A stretch of 64,000 nt of DNA from Streptomyces beigongshangae (GTDB taxonomy: Bacteria > Actinomycetota > Actinomycetes > Streptomycetales > Streptomycetaceae), in the NCBI RefSeq assembly GCF_019710745.1, contig NZ_JAHKJW010000010.1:132401-196400 (forward strand). The letters run 5' to 3'. Shown one piece after another: positions 17,396 through 29,200 of this stretch. The stretch's first letter is position 1. Each line of letters starts with the position of its first letter. Under the pieces are notes generated by a model. It searched no databases. It was given only the letters and a program-made list of their open reading frames with translations, and was not told the DNA's origin. The position numbers and the translations under genes are program-made.

Positions 17396-18197
17396 AGTAA
17401 GAGTTTTACATAGGGGTCGGGGTGATCGCCAGAGCAACTTCCTTCTGCGGCAGTTCAGGGAGCCTGGCGCCGTAGGTCTGCTGCCCGGCCTGTACGGTTT
17501 TCGGCTGGCGAACGGTCGCTGATGTCGGCCGGTGCGCGGAGGGCCGGCACGGTGGCTGTGGTGAGGTTCAAACGGGCGCCCAGGTCGGGGTCCACCTCCC
17601 CCGTACGGCTGTACGGGGGACCAGAACGGCGAGGTCGGACCGCGCCGGCCGGCCGGGGTGAGGGGGTTCCTCCGTGGAGGAGTGCGCGGCCTCGGAGTTC
17701 GGAAACTGAAGGGATTCCCAGCGATGACCCGAGGGTGGGGTGCCCGGATTCCCCGCTCCTCGCGTGCCTCGGGAAAAGCGGAAAGGACTTGCGGGCGAGC
17801 GTGCGGTTGGTGGAACGCCGGCGCCGGGCCTGGCGCGAGGGCGTGATGGGGCCCTGCGCCCGACAGGTCCGGCGAACTCCCTGTGACGGGCGCGACGACG
17901 AGGTCGGGTCGGGTCAGGTCAGGTCAGCCGCAGTGGCGTTGAGGAGCGGCCCGGCCGGGAGCACCACCAGCAGGTGCGTGCACGTGGAACCCGTCGGGTG
18001 TGAACGGGCGCACGGGCGGAACCACGCTTTCTAGTAATGACATTCATTATCGATTACCGTACCGGTCGAGTGTCGCGCGCCCTGGTGCGAAGGTCTCCCG
18101 ACTGTTCGACGTCTGTCCCGCCCTGCGCGGTCGGCCGTCGTGCCCGGTGTGCGTCCGCTCGTGACGAACTGTCCGGCACCGGATTTCAGGAGCAGCG
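17396..18197. other. Long non-coding gap before the metallophore operon
   Basis: About 800 bp without a credible gene: open stretches here are Arg/Gly-rich frames with no family character. It holds a perfect 10-bp inverted repeat with a 4-base loop at 17597-17620, a short GGTCA-type direct repeat near 17910-17930, and a Zur-like palindrome at 18035-18049. The last 150 bp should contain the promoter of the methyltransferase gene at 18198. Confidence 0.6.
18035..18049. promoter_or_regulatory. Zur/Fur-like palindrome upstream of the metallophore operon
   Basis: TAATGA-CAT-TCATTA is a perfect 6-3-6 palindrome in a short AT-rich island within very GC-rich DNA, about 150 bp before the first methyltransferase start. 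It resembles actinobacterial Zur boxes (7-1-7, TGAAAATNATTTTCA type) more loosely than the site at 18950. Confidence 0.55.
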
Positions 18198-18947
18198 ATG
18201 AGTGACCCCTATGAGCGTTCCGCGGAGTACCTCGACCTCATGATCGACGAGGCGTGGGGGCCGCTGGCCCCGGCGCTGGCGGATGTCCTGTCGACTATCC
18301 GCGCCGACGCCGGCGTCGTGGTGGACCTCGGAGCCGGATCCGGCCGGGGTGTGCGTGTCATCTGCGACGCGCTGCCGCAGGCGCGGGTCCTCGCGGTCGA
18401 ACCGTCCGCGGCCATGCGCGCCGTCCTGCTCGCCCGGGTCCATGAGGACGGCGACCTGCGCAAGCGTGTCACGGTGATTCCCGGTGACTGCGCGAGCGCC
18501 GAGTGGCCCGATGGCGTGCGTGCGGTGGTCGCACTGAATGTGATCGGTCACCTGCCGCCCGGGGAGCGGCGTGCGCTGTGGGGCCGTGCCGCCCGCCAGC
18601 TCGCCCCGGGCGGGATGCTGGTGTTCAACGTCGCCCCACCGTTCGCTCCGGTGCGGGTGGAGCGTGTGCGGATGGCCCAGGCCGTCGTCGGCGAGCTGCG
18701 TTACGAAGGCTGGGCGAGTGCGCGTCCCACGGGCGCCGACGAGATCACGTGGCGCATGGACTACAGCGTTCTGCGCGGAGGGGAGCCGTTGGCCGGGACC
18801 TCGGTCGAATACCGGTGGTGGGTCGCCTCGGAGGACGCGCTGGCGGCCGAGGCCGCAGAGGCGGGGCTGAGGTTTCGCAGTGCGGGTGGTCCAGGACTGG
18901 GGCTGTGGGTCGCGGAACGCGCACAGGAAGATCAACTCACTAGTTGA
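18198..18947 (+). CDS. Class I SAM-dependent methyltransferase
   Basis: 249 residues. ATG at 18198 follows AGGAG. The SAM loop is VVDLGAGSGRG near residues 36-45, the acidic ribose contact lies in VLAVEPS, and the post-motif strand VVALNVIGHLPP is followed by RQLAPGGMLVFNV. It is a small single-domain enzyme of the ubiE-like group. The target atom is not deducible; a tailoring step on the metallophore or a stand-alone task are both possible. A 9-bp inverted repeat covers its stop codon and a Zur-like box follows at once, so the NRPS genes have a promoter of their own. Confidence 0.8.
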   Translation: MSDPYERSAEYLDLMIDEAWGPLAPALADVLSTIRADAGVVVDLGAGSGRGVRVICDALPQARVLAVEPSAAMRAVLLARVHEDGDLRKRVTVIPGDCASAEWPDGVRAVVALNVIGHLPPGERRALWGRAARQLAPGGMLVFNVAPPFAPVRVERVRMAQAVVGELRYEGWASARPTGADEITWRMDYSVLRGGEPLAGTSVEYRWWVASEDALAAEAAEAGLRFRSAGGPGLGLWVAERAQEDQLTS

Positions 18948-18950
18948 TCT
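18929..18950. repeat. Perfect inverted repeat across the methyltransferase stop
   Basis: AGATCAACT, four bases, then AGTTGATCT form a perfect 9-bp dyad that includes the stop codon at 18945 and abuts the Zur-like box. It may be a weak terminator or a second operator. Confidence 0.65.
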
Positions 18951-18964
18951 GATAATCATTTTCA
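18950..18964. promoter_or_regulatory. Zur-box-like operator before the NRPS genes
   Basis: TGATAAT-C-ATTTTCA is a 7-1-7 palindrome with one mismatch, close to the Zur boxes known from Streptomyces ribosomal-protein and znu promoters. It lies 80 bp before the NRPS start at 19044 and straight after the preceding stop codon. Binding by the Zur encoded at 44914 would shut the operon off when zinc is plentiful. Confidence 0.7.
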
Positions 18965-19043
18965 TCTAGGTTCATCTGTGTCCCGCTTCCCCTGCCCGGG
19001 GGAGGGGAAGCGCCTTCCTGCCTGCCGCCACCACGGAGACCGG

Positions 19044-22000
19044 ATGAACCAGCCTGTGCCGAGTGAAGACACCCTTGCCCGCGTCGTCGACTGCGTAGCC
19101 GACGTCCTCGGCACACCACCGCAGAAGGACGCGTTGACGACTCCGCTCGCGTCCCTGGGACTCGAATCCTTCACCGCGGTCCGGCTGAGGCGGCGGATCC
19201 GTGAACGAACGGGCCAGGACCTGCCGTTGACCGCCTTCCTCGGTGACGGCGCGACGGTCCGCGCGGTGGCGGACCTCCTGCTCGCCGCACAAGTGCCCCA
19301 GGACTCCGCGTGTCCCGGGTCCGCCGCCCCGGACGCACACGCGGGGACGGGAGGCGGCGCCGCGGAGGTCGTGGACGACACCGCGGAGCCGGAGGGCGCC
19401 GCCTTCCCCCTGACCCCCATTCAGGCCTCGTACCTCGCAGGACGGGCCGAGGGCATGCCATTGGGCGGGGTCGCCACGTACTACTACCACGAGTACGACC
19501 GCACGCCCGGCGACACGGACCCGCTCGTGGACGTGGACCGGCTGGAGGCAGCCTGGAACCGGCTGGTCGAACACCACCCGATGCTGCGCATGACGGTGGA
19601 CCACCGGGGCCGCCAGCGCATCGCCGCTGCTCCCGGCCCCTACCGGATCGGCCGCACCGACCTGCGCCACGAGCCTGCGGAGCGGGTGGAGGAAACCCTG
19701 ACGGCCCGACGCCGGGAGCGGTCCCACCGGAATCGTCCCACCGACTCCTGGCCGTTGTTCGACATCCACGCCACGCTGCTGTCCGACGGCCGGACCCGGC
19801 TGCACGTCGGGGTCGACGTGCTGCTGACCGACCTGGCCGGCTGGATGCTCCTGATGCGCCAGTGGGGCCTGCTCGTCGAGGACCCCGACCGCCGGCTTCC
19901 CGAGCCGTCGGCCCGGTTCGCCGACCTCCAGCGTGCCCGGTCCGCGGACCCCGAGTGGGCGGCCCGACGCGCACGCGACCGCGCCTACTGGGCCGAGCGC
20001 GCCCCCGAACTGCCGCCGGCACCGCGGTTGCCCGTGCTGCGCGACCCCGTCGACACCACCCCGCCGCGCTTCGTCCGCTCCACCGCCGAACTCGATGCCG
20101 GGACCTGGTCGGAACTGCGTGCCCGATGTACGGAGCACGCTGTCACCCCGACCGCCGCCCTGCTCGCGGCCTTCGCCGTCGTACTCGGCCGGTGGGGCGC
20201 CGGAGAGCGGATATGCCTCAACACCACCTTGTTCGACCGTCCGGAGGACGGGAGCGGGGCGAAGGACGTGGTGGGTGACTTCACCACCACCGCCCTGGTC
20301 GGCACCCCCCGGTTCCGTCCGGCCGACTGGAAGGGTTTCGCCGACTACGCCACCGCGGTCAACCACCGCTTCTGGGAGGACCTGGACCACCGGTCCGTCT
20401 CCGGCGTCGAAGTGCTCCGGGAACTGCGGGCCCGTGCCCCGCAGTCGCAGCCCGTGGGAGTTCCCAGCCACCCGGTGGTCTTCACCAGCGGGGTGGGTCT
20501 CGCGGGCGACGGGGCATCCCCCGCCGCCTGGCTCGGCCAGGAGGTGTACGGCATCTCCCAGACCCCCCAGGTCCTGCTCGACCACATCGTGTGGGACGAG
20601 GGAGGACGGCTCCGCCTGGCCTGGGACGCCGTCGAGGGAGCTTTCCCCGACGGCTGGACACCGGCCCTGCTCGGCGCCTACGTACGCCTGCTCCGCACCC
20701 TGACGGAACCCGGCGCCTGGCGTGATCCGGCTCTGGGCTGGGACCCCTCCTTCCACCCCGAGGAACCACTGGACGTCAGCCCCTTCGGGACCGCGGGCCC
20801 TTTGCTGCACGATCCGCTCGTCGACGCGGCCCGGCGGCATCCGCGCCGGCCCGCCCTGCTCACCACCTCCTCCGCCGTCACCCACACCCGTCTCGCGGAC
20901 AACGCCGCCGCCACCGCGGCCCTGCTGGCCGCGCACGGAGTGGGCCCCGGTGAAATGGTCGCCGTCGCCTGTGAAAAAGGCTCTGCACAGATCACCGCCG
21001 TGCTGGGCGTCAGCCTGAGCGGGGCGGGTTACCTGCCGGTCGAGACCTCCTGGCCGGACGCGCGCATCGCCGCCGTCTGCCGACGGGCGGGCGTGCGGCA
21101 CGCATTGACCGGGCGAGGGGTGAAGACGGACTGGCCCGAGGGGGTCACCGTGCATCGCCTCACCGCTGCGGGCCGGCCCGCCCGCAGCGCCGTGGCAGGC
21201 GCCCGGTCCGCGCCGTCGTCCACGGGCCCGCGCCCCGAGGCCCCGCGCCCGGACGACATCGCCTACACCATCTTCACCTCGGGCTCCACCGGCAGCCCCA
21301 AGGGCGTGGAGATCGAGCACCGGGCCGCGCGCACCACCATCGACGACATCGTCGACCGGTTCGCCATCGGCCCCGACGACCGGGTGCTGGCGCTGTCGGC
21401 CCTCAGCTTCGACCTGTCCGTGTTCGACATCTACGGCGTCCTCGGCGCCGGCGGTTCCCTGGTGCTGCCCGACCCCGCCCGGCAACGCGATCCGCAGCAC
21501 TGGCTCGAACAGGCCGGACGGCACGGCGTCACCGTGTGGAACACCGCCCCCGCCCTGCTGGAAATGCTCGTCGAATACGCGGAGATGGAGCCGGACGAAG
21601 CCACCGAGGCGTTGCACACCCTGCGCCTGGTGATGCTCTCGGGCGACTGGATCCCCCTGACCCTGCCCGACCGCCTGCGCCGCCTCGCACCGCAGGCGAA
21701 GGTGATGAGCCTGGGCGGCGCCACCGAGGCGTCCATCTGGTCCATCACCCACCCGGTCGAGCACACCGACCCGCGCTGGCGCAGCATCCCCTACGGCAGG
21801 GCGCTGCGCGGACAGAGCTTCTTCGTCCTCGACGAGAACGCCTCGCCCTGCCCGGTCGGCGAGGCGGGTGAGCTGCACATCGGCGGCGACGGACTGGCCC
21901 GCGGCTACACCGGCGACCCGCTCCAGACCGCCGACAGGTTCGCCGTCCACCCCGTACTGGGGCGCCGGCTGTACCGCACCGGAGACCTCGGCCGGTGGAC

Positions 22001-23204
22001 CGCGGACGGCACCATCGAGTTCCTCGGGCGCGTCGACCGGCAGGTGAAGATCCGCGGGCACCGCATCGAACTGGGCGAGGTGGAAGCGGTACTCGCCCGC
22101 CATCCGGCGGTCCGCCAGTGCGTGGTGTCGTCCGTACGGGGACCCGACGGGCGGCCCCGGCTGGTCGCGCACCTCTCGCCCCGCGGAACGAGCGAACCGC
22201 CCACGGCGCAGCAGCTGGCAGAGGCCTTGCGGGAGCGGCTGCCCGACTACATGGTGCCCAGCCGGTTCGTGATCCTGGACCAGCTGCCGGTGACCGCCAA
22301 CGGCAAGATCGACCACGCGGCGCTCACCGCCGTCCCGGCCGGAACCAGGCCGGCGGACACCGCTACCGCCGACGGGTCAGGCCCGGCCATCACCGAACGG
22401 GCGGAGTCCGCCGACGGTCCGGGGGCAGGTGCGGCGCGGTCCGCCACCGGGTCTGGCCCGGCCACCGCCGCCGGGGCCGAGAGATGGGTCACCGCCGCGC
22501 TGGCCGAGGCTGCCGCCCTGGGACTGGAGGCCGCCCTCGTGGTCCGTCCCGGACGACTGCGCCCGGACCAGGCGCTGGAGGCTTCCGCCCACTGGCTGCG
22601 GCACGTGGCGCGGACCGCCGACGGCACAACCGCCGAACCACGTCTGGCCGTCGGGGGACTCGCAGAGGTGGCCTGGCACCCCCACGGAATCGACTCCACA
22701 GCCACAGCTTCGCCCGCCGCCCCGGCCGTCACGCACTCGCCGGGGGCCACGGACGCCTCGGCGACAGGGTCCGGCGCACCGTCCCCGGACCGGCACGACA
22801 CCGAATCCCGTACGGCACCCCGGCGCCGCGGGGCAGGCCCGGCCGCCTCCGTCGATCCGGCCGTACTGAAGACGCTCATCGGCGTCCTGGCCGACTTCAC
22901 GGACGTGCCGGTGACACCGGACAGCACCTTCGGTGAGCTGGGGGCGACCTCCCTCACCCTGGTCCTCACCCACCGCAGGCTCCGCGAGAGCGTGGCCCCC
23001 CGCCTGATGCTCGCAGACATGTTCGAGCACCCCACCGTCGCCGCTCTGGCCGCCCGCATCACCGCCCAGAGCGCCCCGGACCCCGCTGCCGCCGACCGCG
23101 CTTCCCCGCCCGAAACCCCGCCCGCGACCCCGCACACCGCACGGCCCACGCGCAGAATTTCCCGCGTCGCCGCGCGTGCCCTGGCCGAGGAGAACATGCG
23201 ATGA
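19044..23204 (+). CDS. NRPS: carrier - heterocyclisation - adenylation (Cys) - carrier
   Basis: 1386 residues. ATG at 19044 follows GGAG; an upstream GTG at 18978 has none. Order: carrier domain with LGLESFTAV (Ser42 for phosphopantetheine); Cy domain about 120-560 with the diagnostic D-x4-D (Asp258, Asp263) in place of HHxxxDG; adenylation domain about 590-1100 with FTSGSTGSPKG; second carrier with ELGATSLTLV near 1303. Specificity residues read D-L-F-N-M-S-L-I-W, against D-L-Y-N-L-S-L-I-W for cysteine in yersiniabactin synthetase. Roughly 200 residues between the A and last carrier domains are low-complexity and unassigned. It should load Cys and cyclise it to a thiazoline on whatever acyl group sits on the first carrier. 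Overlaps the next gene (ATGA). Confidence 0.93.
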   Translation: MNQPVPSEDTLARVVDCVADVLGTPPQKDALTTPLASLGLESFTAVRLRRRIRERTGQDLPLTAFLGDGATVRAVADLLLAAQVPQDSACPGSAAPDAHAGTGGGAAEVVDDTAEPEGAAFPLTPIQASYLAGRAEGMPLGGVATYYYHEYDRTPGDTDPLVDVDRLEAAWNRLVEHHPMLRMTVDHRGRQRIAAAPGPYRIGRTDLRHEPAERVEETLTARRRERSHRNRPTDSWPLFDIHATLLSDGRTRLHVGVDVLLTDLAGWMLLMRQWGLLVEDPDRRLPEPSARFADLQRARSADPEWAARRARDRAYWAERAPELPPAPRLPVLRDPVDTTPPRFVRSTAELDAGTWSELRARCTEHAVTPTAALLAAFAVVLGRWGAGERICLNTTLFDRPEDGSGAKDVVGDFTTTALVGTPRFRPADWKGFADYATAVNHRFWEDLDHRSVSGVEVLRELRARAPQSQPVGVPSHPVVFTSGVGLAGDGASPAAWLGQEVYGISQTPQVLLDHIVWDEGGRLRLAWDAVEGAFPDGWTPALLGAYVRLLRTLTEPGAWRDPALGWDPSFHPEEPLDVSPFGTAGPLLHDPLVDAARRHPRRPALLTTSSAVTHTRLADNAAATAALLAAHGVGPGEMVAVACEKGSAQITAVLGVSLSGAGYLPVETSWPDARIAAVCRRAGVRHALTGRGVKTDWPEGVTVHRLTAAGRPARSAVAGARSAPSSTGPRPEAPRPDDIAYTIFTSGSTGSPKGVEIEHRAARTTIDDIVDRFAIGPDDRVLALSALSFDLSVFDIYGVLGAGGSLVLPDPARQRDPQHWLEQAGRHGVTVWNTAPALLEMLVEYAEMEPDEATEALHTLRLVMLSGDWIPLTLPDRLRRLAPQAKVMSLGGATEASIWSITHPVEHTDPRWRSIPYGRALRGQSFFVLDENASPCPVGEAGELHIGGDGLARGYTGDPLQTADRFAVHPVLGRRLYRTGDLGRWTADGTIEFLGRVDRQVKIRGHRIELGEVEAVLARHPAVRQCVVSSVRGPDGRPRLVAHLSPRGTSEPPTAQQLAEALRERLPDYMVPSRFVILDQLPVTANGKIDHAALTAVPAGTRPADTATADGSGPAITERAESADGPGAGAARSATGSGPATAAGAERWVTAALAEAAALGLEAALVVRPGRLRPDQALEASAHWLRHVARTADGTTAEPRLAVGGLAEVAWHPHGIDSTATASPAAPAVTHSPGATDASATGSGAPSPDRHDTESRTAPRRRGAGPAASVDPAVLKTLIGVLADFTDVPVTPDSTFGELGATSLTLVLTHRRLRESVAPRLMLADMFEHPTVAALAARITAQSAPDPAAADRASPPETPPATPHTARPTRRISRVAARALAEENMR

Positions 23205-26200
23205 CCGGATCGACCTCCTTTCCCGGACGCCTGCCGGACACTCCCCGGCCCGATGGCCTGGACGGCGCCGACGATCTGATCGCGGTCACGGCGCTGGACT
23301 GTCGGTTCCCGGGTGCGCCCGACACTGCGGCGTACTGGGACCTGCTCGTGGACGGCCGCAGCGGACTGACCCGGCACAGCGAACGGGAACTGGCCGAACG
23401 CGGTCTGCCCGCGCGCCTGCTGGCCAACCCGGCCCACGTACCCGTCAGCGGGATCATCGACGAACAGGACCGGTTCGACCCCGAGCCGTTCGGCCTGGCC
23501 GACGCCGAAGCGGCCCTGATGGACCCCCAGCAGAGACTCTTCCTCGAAGCGTGTCTGCGTGCCCTGGAGAGCGCGGGGCACGGCGGCGGCGCCGGAGCGG
23601 GTGCCGTCGGTGTCTTCGCCGGCGCCGCCCACAGCGACTACCTCGCCCGTAACCTGGCCGACCGGTACGGGGCCTCCGCCACCGACCCCGTCGGCAGCCT
23701 GCAGGCGGCCCTGGCCGGAGTGGCCGACTACCTGCCCCTGCACGTCGCGCACCGCCTCGCCCTCACCGGACCCGCCGTCGCGGTCGGCACGGCCTGCTCG
23801 ACCTCCCTGGTCGCCGTCCACCTGGCGGCGCAGTCCCTGCTGGCGGGGGAGTGCGACACCGCGCTGGCCGGCGGGTCCTCCCTCATCGTTCCGCAGGGCC
23901 GGGGCTACCTCCACGTCCCCGACGGCATCTTCTCCGCCGACGGCCGCGTGCGGACCTTCTCCGCCGAGGGCACCGGCATCGTGCACACCCAGGGCGTCGG
24001 CGTGGCCGTACTGCGCCGACTGCGCGACGCCCTCGCCGACGGCGACCCGGTCCTGGCCGTCCTCCACGGTTCGGCGATGAACAACGACGGCGGGGACCGC
24101 ACCGGGTTCACGGCTCCCTCACCGCGCGGACAGGCCCGTGTGGTCACCGAGGCGCTCGGCGTCGCCGGGCTCACGCCGAGGGACATCAGCTACGTCGAGG
24201 CCCACGGCACCGCCACCCGCCTCGGCGACGTCGTCGAGGTTGCCGCGCTGCGCCGGGTCTTCGGCGACACCGGTCCGGCCTGGTGCGCCCTGGGATCGGT
24301 CAAGAGCAACATCGGACACGCCAACTCGGCCGCCGGCATCGCCGGTTTCGCCAAGACGGTGCTCGCCCTGCACCACGGTGTGCTGCCGCCCACCCTGGAC
24401 GCACTGCCCCTGAACCCCGACCTCCAGCTGGACGGCTCACCCTTCACCGTCGTGCACGAGCCCACCGACTGGACCGGCCCCCGGTACGCGGGCGTCAGCT
24501 CCTTCGGCATCGGCGGCACCAACTGCCACGTCGTCCTGGGCAGCGCCCCCGTCCGGCCCGGACCCCCCGCCGACCCACGTCCGCAACTCGCGCTGCTGAG
24601 CGCGCACCGCGACGACGCACTCGCCCGCCTCACCGAGGCCACCGCGACCGCCCTGCACACCACGGCGGCCGATGCCGCCGATGCCGCCCACACCCTGCAC
24701 ACCGGCCGCACGACGCTGCCGTACCGTGCCGCCGCGGTGATCACCGGACAGCGGGAGGCCGACAGCCGGGCCCTGCGCACCGCCTCCCGGCGCCGTCCGG
24801 GTCCCACCCCGCCCCGAATCGTGCTGGCCTTCCCCGGCGGCGGAGCGCAGTACGCGGGAATGGGCCGCGAACTGTGCGCAGAAGAGGACGAGTTCGCCCG
24901 CACCGTGCGCGAGTGCGCCGACCTGTTCGACGACGGCACCGGCATCGGCCTCACCGGCCTGATCACGGCCGAACCGTCCGACGAGCGGGCACGACGGCTG
25001 CTGCGCGACCCCGCGCACGGCCTGCCGGCCCTCTTCGCCGTCTCCCTGGCCGCAGCGCGCACCCTGCGCTCCTGGGGTGTGGAACCGGACGCCGTGGTCG
25101 GTCACAGCCTCGGTGAGTACGTGGCCGCCGTCCTGGCCGGAGCCCTGTCCCTGCCCGACGCGGCCACGTTGGTGACGGTCCGCTCGCACGGCATGTCCCG
25201 GGCGGCCGGCGGCGGGGCGATGCTGACCGTCCCGCTGACCGAGCGGCAGGCCGGCGTCCTGCTCACCGAGCATCCGGAACTGGACCTGGCCGCCGTCAAC
25301 GGCCCGCGGTCCTGCGTCGTCTCCGGACCCGAGCGGGCGGTTTCCGCGCTCGAACTCGCCCTGACGGCACGGGGCGAACGCACCGTACGGCTCTCCCTCG
25401 ACGCGGCCGCCCACTCCCGCCTGGTCGACCCGGTCCTGCCGGAACTGCGGGCGGCCGCCGAAACCGTCCGGCCGGCTGTCCCCGGCATCCCCCTCGCCAC
25501 CACCCTCACCGGGAAACTGCTGGACACCGCCCCCGGCGCCGACCACTGGGTGGCGCACCTGCGTTCCACCGTGCGCTTCTCCGACGCCCTGGCCACCGCA
25601 CTGGGCGAGGGGCCGGCCATCCTGGTACAGGCCGGCCCGGGCAGCGCTCTGCTCCAACTGGCCCGCCGGCAGTCCGATCGTCCGCCCCTGGCCACCCTGG
25701 CCACCTTCCCCGACCGCGAAGAACCCCATGGAGGACGGGCCGCGCTGCTCGCAGCCGCCGGAGAGCTGTGGACCCATGGGGTCGACCTGGACGCGGCGGC
25801 CCTGCACCGCCCGGGACGTCGCCGGATCACCCTGCCCGGCCTGCCCCTGACCCGTCGCAGACTCTGGATCGATCCGCCCGCCGCGGGCCCGTCGACCGCT
25901 GCACCGGTCGCGACGGCAGCCGACCACGGTCACCGCGCCGGGCAGAGCGCCCCGGACGAGTCCGAACCCTTCCAACTGCCGGTCTGGCGGCGCACACCTC
26001 CTCTTGAGGCGGACCGATCGGCGCTGCGGGGCCGCTGGCTCGTGGACGGCCCGCCGGGCTCGCAGCCGGCCGAGCGGGTGCGCGCCGCGCTCGCCGCCGC
26101 CGGGGCCCACACCGGCACCGTCGACGACGCGGCCCAGGACCCGGACACCCCGTACGACGGCATCGTCGTGATCGGCCCGCACGACGACAGCGCCGGGGTT

Positions 26201-29200
26201 CCCGCCGACGGAACCGACCCGGCCGTGACCGTCGCCGCGTCGGTCCTGCGCTACGCGGCGGTGGCGCGCGTCACCGCCCCCTGGGCGCACCGCACCTGTC
26301 TGCTGCACCTCAGCCACGACGCCCAGCAGGTGGAGAGTGCCGACCGGCCCGCGGCCCACGCCGCCGCCGCTCTCGCCGTCCCCCGCGTCCTCGCCCAGGA
26401 GTTCCCCGGCCTGCGCTGGCGCTCCCTGGACCTGCCGGCCGGACCGCAGGCCACCGCCGAGGTGGAGGCCGTGCTCGCGGAGGCCGCCGACCTGGTGTCC
26501 GGCGGACCGAGCGGCACCGAGTGCGCCGTCCGCGGCGGACACCGCTGGACGCGCGGCGTCACACCCTGGCGGCCCTCCGACCCCGCCCCGGAGGAACCCG
26601 CCGGCACCGACGGCGGGACGGGCACGGCGGTGGTGCTCGGCGGCCTCGGGGACGTGGGTCTGGCCCTGGCCGGACACCTGGCCCGCTCCGGGCGGCGGGT
26701 CGTGGTGACCGGACGCACCGGACTGCACCCGGCCCCCGCCCCCGGCGGCGACGAGGCAGAACGGGCCGAGACCGTACGTCTCCTGCGGGCGTCCGGTGCC
26801 GACATCGAAGTCCGTGCCGCGGACGCCGCGGACGCCGCCGCCACGACGGCGCTGCTGCGCGAACTGACCGACCGGGACGGCCCGCTGGACCTGGTCGTGC
26901 ACGCCGCCGGCGTGGTCGCCTCCGCCGCCGTCTCCCCCCTGCGGGCCACCGGGGAGCAGGCCGTGCGCGCCCACGCACACGCCAAGATCACCGCGGCCCT
27001 CGCCCTGCGTACCGCCGTGCACGCCCTTCCGCCAGGGCGCCGCCCCGCCACCGTGCTGCTGATGTCCTCGGCCACGGCGTTCGTCGGCGGCCTGGGCCTC
27101 GCACCGTACGCGGCGGTCAACCGCTACCTGGACGCGTTCGCCGAACACGAGCAGGCCGCCGCCCCGAACTCGCCCCGCTGGATCAGCGTGGCCTGGGACG
27201 GCTGGCGTGTGGGCCCCGGTGGGCGCGAACGCACCGTGGCGTCCCGGCACTCGATCGGTCTCGCCGACGGAATGCGCACCGTGGACCGGCTGCTGGCGCT
27301 CGCGGCCCGGGGCCGCGCGCCGGCCTCCGTCGCCGTCTCGCCGGCCGACCTGGCACCCCGCACCGCGGGCACGCCCACCGTCGTACCCGCCTCCGCCACG
27401 CCCGCCTCCGCCGTACCTCCGTCAAGCGCGCCCGCGGGAGGGTCGCGGGACGGCACGGGGCTCGCCGGTGACGCGGAGACGCTGCTGGCCGAGGTCTGGT
27501 CGGATCTGCTGGGCTTCCCCGTCACCGACCGCGACGCCGACTTCTTCGCACTCGGCGGGCACTCCCTGCTGGCCACCCGGATGCTCGCCAGGCTGCGCGA
27601 CGACCTCGGCGCCGACCTGCGCCTGCAGGACCTGCTCGCCCGGCCGACGGTCGCGGCGCTGGCCCCGATGCTGCCCGGCGGACAGCCGCGGCGCCCCTCC
27701 TCCGGGCCGCAGGACACGGTGGACGCGGCTTCGCGAGCCGGCGACGGACCGCGGGAGTTCCCCCTCACCCGGGTGCAGCACGCCTACTGGATCGGTGGGT
27801 CGGGGGGCTACCGGCTCGGCGACGTCCCGTGCTCCTTCCATCTCGAGTACGACTGCCCCGGCCTGGACACCGACCGCTACGAATCCGCGTGGAACGCGGT
27901 GATCGCCCGTCACCCCATGCTGCGCGCGGTCGTCTCGCCCGAAGGACGCAACCGGGTGCTCGACAAGGTGCCCCGCTACCGGATCCGGGTCCAGGACCTG
28001 ACGAAGGACGACGACACGGAACGCGCCCGGAAACTGGAACGCGTCCGCGAACGCATGGTCCGCCGCGAACCCCGCCCGGGCCGCTGGCCCCTGGTCGACA
28101 TCCGGGCCGCCCGGCTGCCCGACGACGTCGTCCGCCTGTTCGTCAACGTGGACGTGCTGGTGTGCGACACCGCCAGCTACCTGCTCTGGGACCGTGAACT
28201 GCGCACCCTCTACCGCGATCCCGACGCACCGCTCCCGCGGCTGGAGACCACCTTCGCCGACTGCGTGGCCGCACTCGAACGCCGCGCCGAGGGCCCCGGA
28301 CACGCACGTGCGGCCGCCTACTGGCGCGCCCGGCTGGACGGCCTGCCCGGCGCCCCCGCGCTGCCCGTCCAGGACCGCGGCCCGGGGGAGCGGCCCCGTT
28401 TCGCACGCCGTACCGCCCGCCTGGAGCCGGACCGCTGGGACGCCCTGAAGGCCGAGGCCGCCCGGCGCGGGCTGACCCCCACGGCCGTCCTGCTGGCGGC
28501 CTACGGCGAAGCACTCGCCCGGTGGTCGGGCCAGGACCGGTTCTCCGTCACCCTGACCCTCTTCGACCGGCCGGCGCACCTGCCCGGGGCGGACGCCGTG
28601 GTCGGTGACTTCACCTCGCTGATGCTGCACGAGGTGGACCGCTCGGACACCCGCCGCTTCGCCGACGCCGCCGTACGGGCCCAGCGCACCCTCTTCGAGG
28701 ATCTGGACCACCGGGAGTTCTCCGCGCTCGACCTGCTGGCCGAGAAGTCCTCGCGCACCGGCCGCTCCGAGTCCGTGCCCGTGGTCTTCACCAGCGCCCT
28801 CGGCCTGTCCGGACCGCTCGGCGGCGGACACGACCTGGACTGGGCGGGCACACCGGTGTACGGGGTGAGCAGTACCCCGCAGACCTGGCTGGACCACCAG
28901 GTGATCGAGCAGCGCGGGGCGCTCCTGCTCCAGTGGGACGTGCTGGAGGACGCGCTGCCCGCCGACGGGGTGGACGCCGCCTTCGCCGCCTACACCGAGC
29001 GGGTGCGCCGGCTGGCCGACGCGCCCTGGGCGTGGGACCTCGACGAGCCCCGCCCCGCACCCGCCGCCCCGGTCCGGACGCCGGAACCCGAACAGCCGGC
29101 ACCCGCCGGCATCACCCGGACCGCCGCCCCGGCCGGTGGGAACCCGACCCCCGACGCCGACGCGGCCATGCTGCTGCACCACGGCAACGGCGACCGTCCC

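Noticed and set aside
17522..18034. Possible 170-residue protein before the methyltransferase
   Set aside because: Arg/Gly/Pro-rich, no start site signal, no family.
18972..22316. Long open frame antisense to the first NRPS gene
   Set aside because: Mirrors the GC-rich coding strand; Arg/Gly/Gln-rich with no domain, and the plus strand has full NRPS domains.
24437..27250. Antisense open frame over the AT-KR region
   Set aside because: Low-complexity Gly/Gln/Arg translation complementary to conserved catalytic motifs on the plus strand.
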